Source of the DNA: a virus
Direction: 5' to 3' (one strand)
Virus record (IMG/VR): IMGVR_UViG_3300008267_000908
Location: 1 to 20,678 of that record
DNA length: 20,678 nt
The notes under the pieces were generated by a model. It was not told the DNA's origin, searched no databases, and was given only the letters and a program-made list of their open reading frames with translations. Both the position numbers and the translations under genes were made by a program. This document shows positions 1 to 6,905 of the stretch, one piece after another. Position 1 is the first letter of the stretch. Each line of letters starts with the position of its first letter.

Positions 1-2
1 TA

Positions 3-788
3 ACAGCCGAACAAATCCAAGACAATTGGGTTGAATTACTTGCTTATATTGACAAGTATATTTCTGATCCACGTAAAGAAAAACTTAGAGAATTTTATGA
101 AAAGTATGCTGAGCGTTTAATAGTAATGCCTGCTGCGCATAAAAAAGAATACCATAATGCTTTCCCTGGAGGATATGTAGAACATGTTTTACGCGTTATT
201 CGATGTGCTTTAAAACAATATGATTTATGGAAAAGTGAAGGAGCTGATGTAGACACTTTTACTCTTGAAGAACTTGTATTCTCAGCTTTAAATCATGATT
301 TAGGTAAAATGGGTGATGAAGAAGAAGAATCATATATCCCTCAGACTGACCAATGGAGAAAAGATAAATTAGGAGAAGATTATATGTTTAATATTAAAGT
401 TTCCTTCTCTTCAGTACCTGATAGAGGTTTATTTATGCTTCAATCTCATGGTATTCAGTATACATTTAATGAAATGGTTGCTATTCAGACTCATGATGGT
501 TTATATGATGAAGCAAATAAAAAATACCTTTTAAATTTTATGCCAGAACAAAAACCAAGAACATCACTTCCTTTTATATTACACCAGGCAGATTTAATGG
601 CAGCGCGTATTGAGTTTGAACGTGAATGGTTACCTAAATTAAAAGAAGGTAAGAAGTCCGTGGATATTAAAAAAGAAAATTTTACATTAGGGTCAAAACA
701 AAATGTGTCTAAAAAAACTTCTACTAAAGAAAAAGCTTTAGGTTCATTTAAAAGTGATAGTTTAAAAAATTTATTAGATAATATATGA
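3..788 (+). CDS. HD-domain phosphohydrolase, 5' partial
   Basis: The reading frame is open from the left edge (first full codon at 3), and the residues before the first internal ATG (126) look like genuine protein (a helical segment ending FYEKYAERLIV). The gene therefore starts outside the window and 126 is unlikely to be the true start. Visible HD-superfamily features are a conserved YHNAFPGGYVEHVLRV segment (about 150-200), the HD doublet in NHDLGK (His codon 294, Asp codon 297), a later THDG, and an HQAD segment near 580-595 that could supply the last metal-binding Asp. HD proteins are metal-dependent phosphohydrolases acting on nucleotides or phosphodiesters; the substrate here cannot be read. 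The Lys-rich C-terminal 50 residues look disordered. Its stop overlaps the next ATG (ATGA), which suggests translational coupling. Arg codons are mainly CGN, unlike most structural genes downstream. The family call is solid and the function is open. Confidence 0.8.
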   Translation, partial: TAEQIQDNWVELLAYIDKYISDPRKEKLREFYEKYAERLIVMPAAHKKEYHNAFPGGYVEHVLRVIRCALKQYDLWKSEGADVDTFTLEELVFSALNHDLGKMGDEEEESYIPQTDQWRKDKLGEDYMFNIKVSFSSVPDRGLFMLQSHGIQYTFNEMVAIQTHDGLYDEANKKYLLNFMPEQKPRTSLPFILHQADLMAARIEFEREWLPKLKEGKKSVDIKKENFTLGSKQNVSKKTSTKEKALGSFKSDSLKNLLDNI

Positions 789-1072
789 TAGGGTTAATAG
801 TTGCCGTTTGTATCCTTTCAATGATAGTCGTGATCCTTGGGTTCACGACTTTCAATTTGATGAGAAAACAAGAAAAATCAGAAGATGTTTTAGCTGGTTA
901 TTTGGATTATTTAGATAGACTTTCTCGTGTAATTGAAATTTCAGGGAAAAAACTTAAAGAAGTAGACCGTGCAGGTATATTTGAAAAAGATGATGAAGTG
1001 GGAGTAATATTCCAATCAATATTAAAAATCCAAGAAATATTAAATGAGTTCAATCTTAGAAAGTTCAACTAA
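785..1072 (+). CDS. small membrane-anchored phage protein, unknown function
   Basis: This 95-aa protein overlaps the HD gene by four bases (ATGA). Residues 1-25 (MIGLIVAVCILSMIVVILGF) form one strongly hydrophobic helix, either a membrane anchor or an uncleaved signal anchor, followed by MRKQEK. That positive patch suggests the remainder is cytoplasmic. The soluble part (about 30-95) is charged and helical, with a DRAGIFEKDDEVGVIFQ segment that looks like a conserved core. The hydrophobic start followed by an acidic and basic helix resembles small inner-membrane phage proteins, but I recognise no named family. The sigma factor gene starts one base after its stop, so the two are probably co-transcribed. 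I do not assign a function. Confidence 0.75.
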   Translation: MIGLIVAVCILSMIVVILGFTTFNLMRKQEKSEDVLAGYLDYLDRLSRVIEISGKKLKEVDRAGIFEKDDEVGVIFQSILKIQEILNEFNLRKFN

Positions 1073-1073
1073 A

Positions 1074-1784
1074 ATGGCTAAAAAAGCTAAAAGCAAAAAT
1101 TACTTCACCCAGGAAACAGAAGATGCTATTGTGTTATATAATAATACTCCAAACCCTGCTTTAAGAAGTAAAATATATGAAGAAAAAATTCATTATGCCT
1201 TTTTTAAGCTTACACAAAATATAATTCATACTTTTAAATTTTATCATACTGAAGTAGAAGATTTAGAACATTTACAACATGAAATTATAGTATTTTTACT
1301 TTCTAAAATTCATCTTTTTAACCCTAATAATGGAGCAAAAGCTTATTCTTATTTTGGTACCATTGTAAAACGATGGTGTATTTTATATAATGATAAAAAT
1401 TATAAAAGTAAAATCAAAAAAACATCTATCTTAGAACTTGAACAAGATGATTCTTATTCTTATACTTTAGATTCTGTTTCACCTCAAAAGGATAAACTAT
1501 CTTATTTTATAGATCAATATGTTGAATATGTAACTGAAAACATATATGATATATTTCATAAAGAATATGATGCAAAAATTGCTGATGCTATTCTAGAATT
1601 ATTTAGAAAAAGAGACCAAATCGATATTTTTAATAAAAAAGCATTATACATTTATATCCATGAAATGATCCCAGATGCTAAAACTCCTAAAATTACTAAA
1701 ATAGCTAATACTTTATATGCTATTTTTAAAAAAAATTATTTATTTTATTTAGATCAAGGGTATATAAATTTTCAATCCTTTTAA
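1074..1784 (+). CDS. late-transcription RNA polymerase sigma factor, T4 gp55-like
   Basis: This is probably the phage sigma factor that redirects host RNA polymerase to late promoters. After a Lys-rich start come FTQETEDAIVLYNN, a segment of RSKIYEEKIHYAFFKLTQNI type, FKFYH, and AKAYSYFGTIVKRWCILYND (codons about 1336-1395). This order matches the region-2-like part of T4-type gp55, where helices bind the polymerase coiled coil and the -10 element. The 236-aa length is longer than T4 gp55 (185 aa). I chose ATG 1074 (MAKKAKSK) over the in-frame ATG 1044: it lies one base after the upstream stop, avoids a 29-base overlap, and the extra ten residues look like frame-shifted upstream sequence. Two Lys-rich blocks (KSKIKK; KKNY near the C-terminus) may contact DNA or polymerase. 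The call rests on pattern recognition, not on an alignment. Confidence 0.75.
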   Translation: MAKKAKSKNYFTQETEDAIVLYNNTPNPALRSKIYEEKIHYAFFKLTQNIIHTFKFYHTEVEDLEHLQHEIIVFLLSKIHLFNPNNGAKAYSYFGTIVKRWCILYNDKNYKSKIKKTSILELEQDDSYSYTLDSVSPQKDKLSYFIDQYVEYVTENIYDIFHKEYDAKIADAILELFRKRDQIDIFNKKALYIYIHEMIPDAKTPKITKIANTLYAIFKKNYLFYLDQGYINFQSF

Positions 1785-1791
1785 TATTTCA

Positions 1792-1799
1792 TATTTATA
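1792..1799 (+). promoter_or_regulatory. candidate late-promoter element TATTTATA
   Basis: The 29-base gap after the sigma factor gene contains CATATTTATAC, with the core TATTTATA 14 bases before ATG 1814. The 9-mer ATATTTATA recurs in two other gaps and an eight-base version in a fourth. The core is the exact reverse complement of the T4 late-promoter consensus TATAAATA, so it is either a variant sense-strand -10 element or an antisense-facing element. In DNA this AT-rich such 8-mers also arise by chance, and copies exist inside genes. No -35 box is evident. Confidence 0.35.
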
Positions 1800-1813
1800 C
1801 CCAAAAAAATACT

Positions 1814-2155
1814 ATGAGTAATTTAGAAGAAAATATTTGGGGTAAGAAAAAATTTTCGGATTTATTAAAAGAAATTTACGAAAACTCAAAGAAAAAAGAA
1901 TCCCAAATTAATGCTTTAATAGGTGAATTAAAACCATTAATTAATGATATCGGTGATGCTACTTTAATAGTTCCATTAATTAAAGAATATATGGAATTAG
2001 GTATTAAAAACGATGAACAATTAATTAAAATGGCTACTATTGCTCAACGTGCTATTGCTAGTGGAAAATCTAGTGAAGAAGGGTTTGGTATGACTGAAGA
2101 AGAAAAACAACAATTATTAAACGAAGTTCAAAAGTTTAATTCAAACAACAAATAA
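1814..2155 (+). CDS. conserved-looking 113-aa phage protein, unknown function
   Basis: This acidic, mostly helical protein has no hydrophobic membrane segment. It has an N-terminal helix rich in Lys/Glu (KKFSDLLKEIYENSKKKE), a middle section resembling a packed domain (LINDIGDATLIVPLIKEYME, then KNDEQLIKMATIAQRAI), a Gly/Ser linker and a terminal helix with TEEEKQQLL. It follows the late sigma factor and a candidate late promoter, and its stop shares one base with the start of the baseplate spike gene (TAATG), so it is probably made with the tail genes. A tail-assembly, chaperone or small virion role is plausible but only from position. Its length is close to T4 gp33, the late co-activator, but I see no gp33 sequence features. 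Confidence 0.7.
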   Translation: MSNLEENIWGKKKFSDLLKEIYENSKKKESQINALIGELKPLINDIGDATLIVPLIKEYMELGIKNDEQLIKMATIAQRAIASGKSSEEGFGMTEEEKQQLLNEVQKFNSNNK

Positions 2156-3279
2156 TGGCTCGATATGACTTAGGATGGACTGGGACCATGAAAACTTCAG
2201 TCCCTAATAAACCAGCTTCAGCTGGTAAAGGTAATAATACACCTTCTCCATCAAATGTTTTTTTTGGAGTAGTAAATGAAATTATTTCTGATTCATCAAA
2301 ACCCCAAGGTACTATATCTTATATTTCCAACAAAAATAAAATCCCAGGAGAAGCATCTCCATTATTAAGTGATAATTCTTATTATCCTATAGCAGGAGAA
2401 ATGGTTTTACTATTTACTTTTTCTGATACTGAATATAACAAGTCTGGTGAATCTTCACCTTTTGGAACAATTACAAGAACATTTTACATTGGAGGTATTA
2501 ATGTATGGGATAATCCTTCATTTAATGGAGTAGCTGAAACTGATCAAATTAAAAATCCTTCTAATACTAATTATTTTAATCCTGCTAATGGTGCTCGTTC
2601 AATGCAATCTTTTGTAGGAGATAAAATTTTGCAAGGAAGATTTGGAAATAGTATTAGATTGGGAGGATCATATAATACTCCATGGAAATCATTTAATTCA
2701 AATAATCCTATAACTATAATAAGTAATGGAAATCCAAATTCAACATCTCAATATATTATAGAAGATCCTAATAAAGATCCCTCTTCTATATATTTAACAT
2801 TTGATCAACAAATTCCATTTAGTATAGCTAATGAAAATTTTAATTCATATACTAATAAACCTACTATTCCTTCCCAATTTAATCAACCCCAAATATTACT
2901 TAACTCAGATAGAGTAGTTTTAAATGCTAAAAAAGACAGCATTTTAATCAGTGGAGAAAAATCAGTTGGTTTATCATCAAATAAAAGTATAAATTTAGAA
3001 GCTGAAAAAATTTATATGAGTGGAGTAGATATTAGGTTAGGAAATAAAAGCGCTTCTCAATCTGTATTAAAAGGGGATGATACAGTGCAGTTATTAAAAA
3101 TTGTAATTAATGAACTACTTAATATAACAACTCTCTTAAAAACTTCCCAAATATACCCAGGAGGTGTTCCTGTTCCTGATGCTTTGATGAATACAGCGGC
3201 TACTATTGCTTCTGCTAATTTAAATAAAATTTTAGTAGAAATAGATAGTATTAAATCTAATTTTGTAAAAACTATATAA
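2155..3279 (+). CDS. baseplate hub/central spike protein, gp5-like without lysozyme domain
   Basis: This is probably the puncturing hub protein at the centre of the baseplate. An OB-fold-like N-terminal part is suggested by VFFGVVNEIISD (about 35-46) and YYPIAGEMVLLF (about 76-87). The segment GRFGNSIRLGG (about 161-171) is the signature seen in gp5-type spike proteins of marine T4-like phages. Residues about 249-297 contain short alternating strands (VVLNAKKDSILISG, KSINLEAEKIYMSG, VDIRLGN), as in the triple-stranded beta-helix spike of gp5 and VgrG. The helical C-terminal 75 residues are less typical. At 374 aa it is much shorter than T4 gp5 (575 aa), and no muramidase domain lies between the OB and helix parts; the next gene supplies a separate GH19 enzyme. 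The start overlaps the upstream stop (TAATG). Confidence 0.75.
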   Translation: MARYDLGWTGTMKTSVPNKPASAGKGNNTPSPSNVFFGVVNEIISDSSKPQGTISYISNKNKIPGEASPLLSDNSYYPIAGEMVLLFTFSDTEYNKSGESSPFGTITRTFYIGGINVWDNPSFNGVAETDQIKNPSNTNYFNPANGARSMQSFVGDKILQGRFGNSIRLGGSYNTPWKSFNSNNPITIISNGNPNSTSQYIIEDPNKDPSSIYLTFDQQIPFSIANENFNSYTNKPTIPSQFNQPQILLNSDRVVLNAKKDSILISGEKSVGLSSNKSINLEAEKIYMSGVDIRLGNKSASQSVLKGDDTVQLLKIVINELLNITTLLKTSQIYPGGVPVPDALMNTAATIASANLNKILVEIDSIKSNFVKTI

Positions 3280-3289
3280 TTTTTAAAAT

Positions 3290-4177
3290 ATGCCTGTAAC
3301 ATTTGATGTAAACAAAGCACTAGATTTAGCTAAAGAACTATGGGTAAAAGAAAATCCCCCAAACGTTCCTTTTATGTTTAGTAGTTCTTTACTTTTAGTT
3401 TTAGAAAAAATCCAAGTTGATGAAAGAATAGACGATATAAGAAAAGCAGCTTATCTATTAGGAACAGCCGCAGGAGAAAGTGGATATTCCTTGTCAAGAT
3501 GGGAAGCCGATTATGTATGTACCACTACTAATGCACAAGGAAAAAAAATTAGTATGACAGGAATTGCTTATGGAGAGGAAGGACCATGCCAATCAGCTCT
3601 TAGTTATTATCGTAGTACAGCAGGTGGTAAAAAAAATTATTATACTTTAGGATTAGATAAAAAGGGATTACCTTATTTTGGTCGTGGATTAATTCAATTA
3701 ACCGGAAAAGGTAACTATGAAACTTATGGAGATAAAATTGGTGTAAATCTTGTAGATGATGCTGATTTAGCATTAGAAGAAAATAATAGTTACAATATAG
3801 CTGTTGAATATATGATAAAAAGAAAAACTTTTACATATGTTACTGATCCAAAAGCTAGATTTACTACCAAAAAAGGATCTTGGACTGGTTTAGAAGCAGC
3901 AAGAAGAAGTGTTAATGGTGGAATCAAAGGACTTTCAGAAATAAATAAATCTTATAAGTGGTGGGTAGAAACAATAAAAAAAACAACTATTTCTAACCCC
4001 ATTAAAACCCAAGGAACAATAATTTCTGGGACTACTGTTGAACCTATAAAAGGAGCAACAATAAAAATTGTAGAACCTTTGCCTAGACTTGAACCTCTTA
4101 GACCAACTCTAGTTTCCCCTTCCAACCCAGATCAATTTACAACAACAATATCTCCTTTAGGTTCCCCTGAAGGATAA
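3290..4177 (+). CDS. GH19 chitinase-like peptidoglycan hydrolase (baseplate or endolysin type)
   Basis: This enzyme of the GH19 fold is likely to cut peptidoglycan during infection or lysis. The likely catalytic pair is visible: Glu63 in AAGESGYS (codon 3476) and Glu72 in SRWEADY (codon 3503). The family signature YFGRGLIQLTGKGNY is at residues 129-143, and the substrate-cleft motif SVNGG lies near residue 206. The catalytic domain ends around residue 228. No signal peptide is present, which fits either holin-dependent lysis or a virion-bound enzyme. Placement directly after a lysozyme-less gp5-like spike favours a baseplate-associated role. The last 60 residues are a Pro/Thr-rich tail containing GTIISGTTVEPIKGATIKI, which resembles the first strands of a carboxypeptidase-regulatory-like domain. 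Two Cys (77 and 100) lie near the active site. Confidence 0.85.
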   Translation: MPVTFDVNKALDLAKELWVKENPPNVPFMFSSSLLLVLEKIQVDERIDDIRKAAYLLGTAAGESGYSLSRWEADYVCTTTNAQGKKISMTGIAYGEEGPCQSALSYYRSTAGGKKNYYTLGLDKKGLPYFGRGLIQLTGKGNYETYGDKIGVNLVDDADLALEENNSYNIAVEYMIKRKTFTYVTDPKARFTTKKGSWTGLEAARRSVNGGIKGLSEINKSYKWWVETIKKTTISNPIKTQGTIISGTTVEPIKGATIKIVEPLPRLEPLRPTLVSPSNPDQFTTTISPLGSPEG

Positions 4178-4187
4178 AATAAGAGCA

Positions 4188-6125
4188 ATGATTACGAATC
4201 CATACACATATAATATTATACCTCAAAATAATGAGTTTAAAGTTAAAATATATTATGAAGGAAAACTAATTGATATCCAAACATATGATAATTCTTATAC
4301 TTATGATGAAGTTGGTAGTCAAGTAAAATATAAAATTAAAGATGTTGGATTTAATGATTCTAATGGAAAATTTTATCCTCCATTTGATGAGGCTGCAATA
4401 GTAACTGAAGAAGAATTTAATCAATCAACTTCTATAGAAGAATCTAACCAAACATTAATACCTACTACTTCATTATCTTTAAGCCCGTATTCTTATAATG
4501 TAACCGGAGATAACATATTTGGTTGGGAATTAACTATTTTTTATAATGGAGTTAAAATTGATTTAGAAAAATATAATAGAGCTAAAAATTATTTTCCTAC
4601 TTATACTTTTATAGACTCTAATGGAACTACTTACCCAGATGGGGATAAATCCGTTAAAGCGTGGGCTGAATTTCTTATAAAAGACATAGGGTTTGAACCT
4701 GAATATCCACCTCTTTCTTCAACAACATCTTTAAATCCTCCTTCCTCAACCCCACCCACTTCAACCTCAACCACTCCCCCACCCCCCCCAGTTACCGAAA
4801 GTATTTCTAATAATAAGGGAGAAGTAGTTTTAGATGTTGCACCTTTAAATAATGTAAATTCAAATAATCCTTATTTTTACACTATTGAAAAAGATTATGG
4901 ATATGCTCCAACGACATCAACATCACAAAAAGGATGGAAAGTTTTTATTTTATACAATGGAACCCCTATTAATCTTCCTCCAGATGGTCCTTTACGATTA
5001 GATTTAAGTCGTAATTATGATGAAGTAGTAGAATTTGTAGAGAGAAAAATTAGAAAAACAGGATTTACTGATATTAATAATCAAACTTATCCCCCTTTTG
5101 AGCTCCAAGTTCCAAAAGCAATTATTACTGCTCCGGGTTATGAAACTCAAGAAATACCTTTAATTAAAGGAGATGGTACTCCAAAAGAATTAGGGGTAAT
5201 TCAAATGACCCCTATTGATAAAGCTACAGAAATTGATAAAATTGAAGCTGCCCAATTTGACCCTAAACAACTAGAAGATTTAATATCTTCTTCTACTAAA
5301 ACCCCAGAACATTTTGCTCAAAAGAAACTTATAGATTTAATTATAAATCTTAAAAACACAGCATTACCATTAGCTATAACATTAATATCCTCATTTGGGA
5401 TTACCCAAGCTTCTAAACTTATAGAAAAAGGAAAAAATAAAGCATCAGATTTACAAGACCAACTTTCATGTCCTACTAACCCAGAAATATTAGATTTAAT
5501 TTCACGTAAAAATAAATTAGTAAAACAATTAAATAATTCTTTAAAAACTATAGATAAAGCAACTCAAATATTAGGGATAACAGGAAATGTAATTACTACT
5601 TTGGAAATTGCTTTTAGAGTTTTAAAAAATTTACCAATCCCTTCATCTGTTCCTCCTGGAGTAGGTCTTCCTGTTAATGTGATATTAGGTATTCAAGATA
5701 GCAAAGATACTATAGATAAAACTATAACTAGATTAAAAACAGCAAATGCTAGTATATTAATTATTTTAGTTATAGTTAGACAAATTTTAACTCAATTATT
5801 ACAATATTTATCTTTACTTGATAGCCTTATTCAAGAATGTTCCCCTGATACAGAAATAACCCAAGAAACAGTTTCAGATGATTTACTTGTCTTAACCCAA
5901 GATCAATCAAATGAGTCTTCTCCATTAGTTACTAATGTAAATGGTTTTGAAATGGGAGTTGAAACTGAACCAACAACAAATTCTTTAAAACGTAGAAGAG
6001 CTTTAGCTAGAAATAAACAAGGTGTAATAATGTTAAAGGGAGAGTGGTCCTTCAGCTCAATTGATCAGATATTAATAGATGAACTAGTATTTTATATTCA
6101 ACAAAATAATTTAAAGGCTGATTAA
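4188..6125 (+). CDS. mosaic tail/baseplate-associated protein: triple repeat, PST linker, helical region
   Basis: This 645-aa protein is built in blocks. Three related beta-type repeats lie at about residues 3-68, 97-175 and 226-304; each has YxY near its start, a VxIxYNG-type strand, a kIkxxGF stretch and (F/I)xDxNGxxYP at its end. A Pro/Ser/Thr linker (about 176-205) separates the second and third. Residues about 305-340 (AIITAPGYETQEIPLI, then ELGVIQMTPI) resemble the second half of a carboxypeptidase-regulatory-like domain. Residues about 350-557 are helical, with hydrophobic stretches near 390-405 and 520-548. The C-terminus has a basic RRRALARNKQG patch followed by an acidic helix. Position between the GH19 enzyme and gp25-like gene suggests a baseplate or tail component, perhaps carrying a binding domain. 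A tape-measure role is possible but not shown. No known single family is recognised. Confidence 0.7.
   Translation: MITNPYTYNIIPQNNEFKVKIYYEGKLIDIQTYDNSYTYDEVGSQVKYKIKDVGFNDSNGKFYPPFDEAAIVTEEEFNQSTSIEESNQTLIPTTSLSLSPYSYNVTGDNIFGWELTIFYNGVKIDLEKYNRAKNYFPTYTFIDSNGTTYPDGDKSVKAWAEFLIKDIGFEPEYPPLSSTTSLNPPSSTPPTSTSTTPPPPPVTESISNNKGEVVLDVAPLNNVNSNNPYFYTIEKDYGYAPTTSTSQKGWKVFILYNGTPINLPPDGPLRLDLSRNYDEVVEFVERKIRKTGFTDINNQTYPPFELQVPKAIITAPGYETQEIPLIKGDGTPKELGVIQMTPIDKATEIDKIEAAQFDPKQLEDLISSSTKTPEHFAQKKLIDLIINLKNTALPLAITLISSFGITQASKLIEKGKNKASDLQDQLSCPTNPEILDLISRKNKLVKQLNNSLKTIDKATQILGITGNVITTLEIAFRVLKNLPIPSSVPPGVGLPVNVILGIQDSKDTIDKTITRLKTANASILIILVIVRQILTQLLQYLSLLDSLIQECSPDTEITQETVSDDLLVLTQDQSNESSPLVTNVNGFEMGVETEPTTNSLKRRRALARNKQGVIMLKGEWSFSSIDQILIDELVFYIQQNNLKAD
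4194..5103 (+). repeat. three degenerate protein-level domain repeats (about 65-80 aa each)
   Basis: Unit 1 is about 4194-4391, unit 2 about 4479-4710 and unit 3 about 4864-5103. Shared anchors are (P)YxYN/T at the start, KVKIYYEGKLID / ELTIFYNGVKID / KVFILYNGTPIN in the first third, KIKDVGF / LIKDIGF / KIRKTGF near the end, and DSNGKFYPPF / DSNGTTYPDG / DINNQTYPPF. In unit 2 the DSNG motif precedes the IKDIGF motif, so its order is rearranged. The copies are divergent in DNA and are therefore an old duplication, not a recent tandem repeat. Confidence 0.65.
4714..4792 (+). repeat. low-complexity Pro/Ser/Thr linker with C5-A-C8 tract
   Basis: This stretch encodes a Pro/Ser/Thr-rich hinge between repeat units 2 and 3 and is unusually C-rich for this AT-rich DNA. 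It contains five Cs (4776-4780), an A, and eight Cs (4782-4789). Homopolymer C8 tracts are prone to slippage; a one-base change would shift the frame of the downstream two-thirds of the protein. Confidence 0.8.
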
Positions 6126-6130
6126 TCCTA

Positions 6131-6138
6131 TATTTATA
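6131..6138 (+). promoter_or_regulatory. candidate late-promoter element TATTTATA
   Basis: The 18-base gap before ATG 6144 contains CTATATTTATAAC, with the same ATATTTATA 9-mer as the gaps before 1814 and 8787. The core ends only five bases before the ATG. If it acts as a -10 element, the transcript would be nearly leaderless; otherwise it could be a translation-related A/T-rich leader. Confidence 0.3.
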
Positions 6139-6143
6139 ACTAT

Positions 6144-6491
6144 ATGAAAACCGATATATTAAAAAAATTAATTAAAGAAGCAGTAAGAGAAGTAATTCAA
6201 GAAGAATTAAGAGATATTCTTTTAGAAGCAGTTCGTTCACCAAAAACTGTTGTTAGAGAATCATATGCTCCAACTACAAATCCTATTCAACCATCTCAAC
6301 CAACATTTACTCCACCCATAATGGATTTAAGATCAAAATATAGAGAAGCATTAGGAGAAACAGCTTTAAGTTTTACATCAAATGATGTTCAACAACCTTT
6401 TAGACCTCAAATAGCTGACCCTGTAAATGGAAATTTAGGACTAGGTGAAGTTGGAATGGATCAAATTATGAATTTGTTAAATAACAAATAA
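6144..6491 (+). CDS. small helical tail-region protein, unknown function
   Basis: This 115-aa protein begins with an amphipathic, highly charged helix (residues 3-30, ILKKLIKEAVREVIQEELRD) of the kind used for oligomerisation or partner binding. A Pro/Thr/Gln-rich, probably flexible section follows (about 40-60), then MDLRSKYREALGE and a C-terminal GLGEVGMDQIMNLLNNK. No membrane segment or catalytic motif is visible. Its stop shares one base with the gp25-like start (TAATG), so it is tightly coupled to the wedge genes and may be a small baseplate or assembly factor. I do not recognise the family. Confidence 0.7.
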   Translation: MKTDILKKLIKEAVREVIQEELRDILLEAVRSPKTVVRESYAPTTNPIQPSQPTFTPPIMDLRSKYREALGETALSFTSNDVQQPFRPQIADPVNGNLGLGEVGMDQIMNLLNNK

Positions 6492-6904
6492 TGCCTATAT
6501 CTAATCCTATACAAATTTATCCTAATGATTTAAATCCTAATATTGCTATAGGAGTAAATATACCATTTAATGCACCTGCAGTATTTCAATCTAATTATCA
6601 AACAAAGGATGCTATAAGAAATAATATAATTAATTTTTTTTTAACTGAACCTGGAGAAAGATATATGAATCCTACTTTTGGAGGAGGATTAAGAAGATTT
6701 ATATTTTCTCAAATAGAATCTCAAACTACTGATTTATTAAAAGAAGATGTTGAAAGTAAATTATCAACGTATTTTTCAAATATAGAGGTTAAATCTTTAG
6801 AAGTATTAGAATTTCCTGATGAAAATGTTTATCAAATAATACTAAAATATTCTATAAAAAATACCAATTTAAGTGATGTTTTAATTTTAAATTTTAACCA
6901 ATAA
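6491..6904 (+). CDS. baseplate wedge protein, gp25/GPW family
   Basis: This is the small lysozyme-like structural protein that joins the sheath to the baseplate wedge in contractile tails. The family hallmark is plain: NFFLTEPGERYMNPTFGGGL at residues 48-67, continuing RRFIF to residue 72. The TEPGER and FGGGLRR parts match the conserved EPR-type core of gp25 and of TssE in type VI secretion. At 137 aa it is close to T4 gp25 (132 aa). It sits directly before the gp6/J-like gene, the usual order in contractile phages, separated by one base. No sign of truncation. Confidence 0.93.
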   Translation: MPISNPIQIYPNDLNPNIAIGVNIPFNAPAVFQSNYQTKDAIRNNIINFFLTEPGERYMNPTFGGGLRRFIFSQIESQTTDLLKEDVESKLSTYFSNIEVKSLEVLEFPDENVYQIILKYSIKNTNLSDVLILNFNQ

Positions 6905-6905
6905 G

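Noticed and set aside
1044-1073. Upstream ATG 1044 as start of the late sigma factor
   Set aside because: It would overlap the previous gene by 29 bases and add ten residues unlike gp55 N-termini; ATG 1074 lies one base after the upstream stop.
1814-2155. Assignment of the 113-aa protein as gp33, the T4 late co-activator
   Set aside because: Only the length and the position next to the sigma factor fit; the sequence shows none of the gp33 features I know.
3057-3320. 87-aa open frame on the - strand
   Set aside because: It lies opposite the end of the spike gene and the start of the GH19 gene, both well supported; no recognisable motif and no promoter or leader pattern.
4188-6125. Calling the mosaic protein a tape-measure protein
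   Set aside because: Hydrophobic helices are present, but the N-terminal half is beta-repeat and linker, and the expected length-determining helical repeats are absent; left as a possibility only.
6629-6642. T9 run in the gp25-like gene and A8 run in the GH19 gene (3541-3548) as programmed slippage sites
   Set aside because: Both genes read through to full family-like length in a single frame; such runs are common in DNA this AT-rich.
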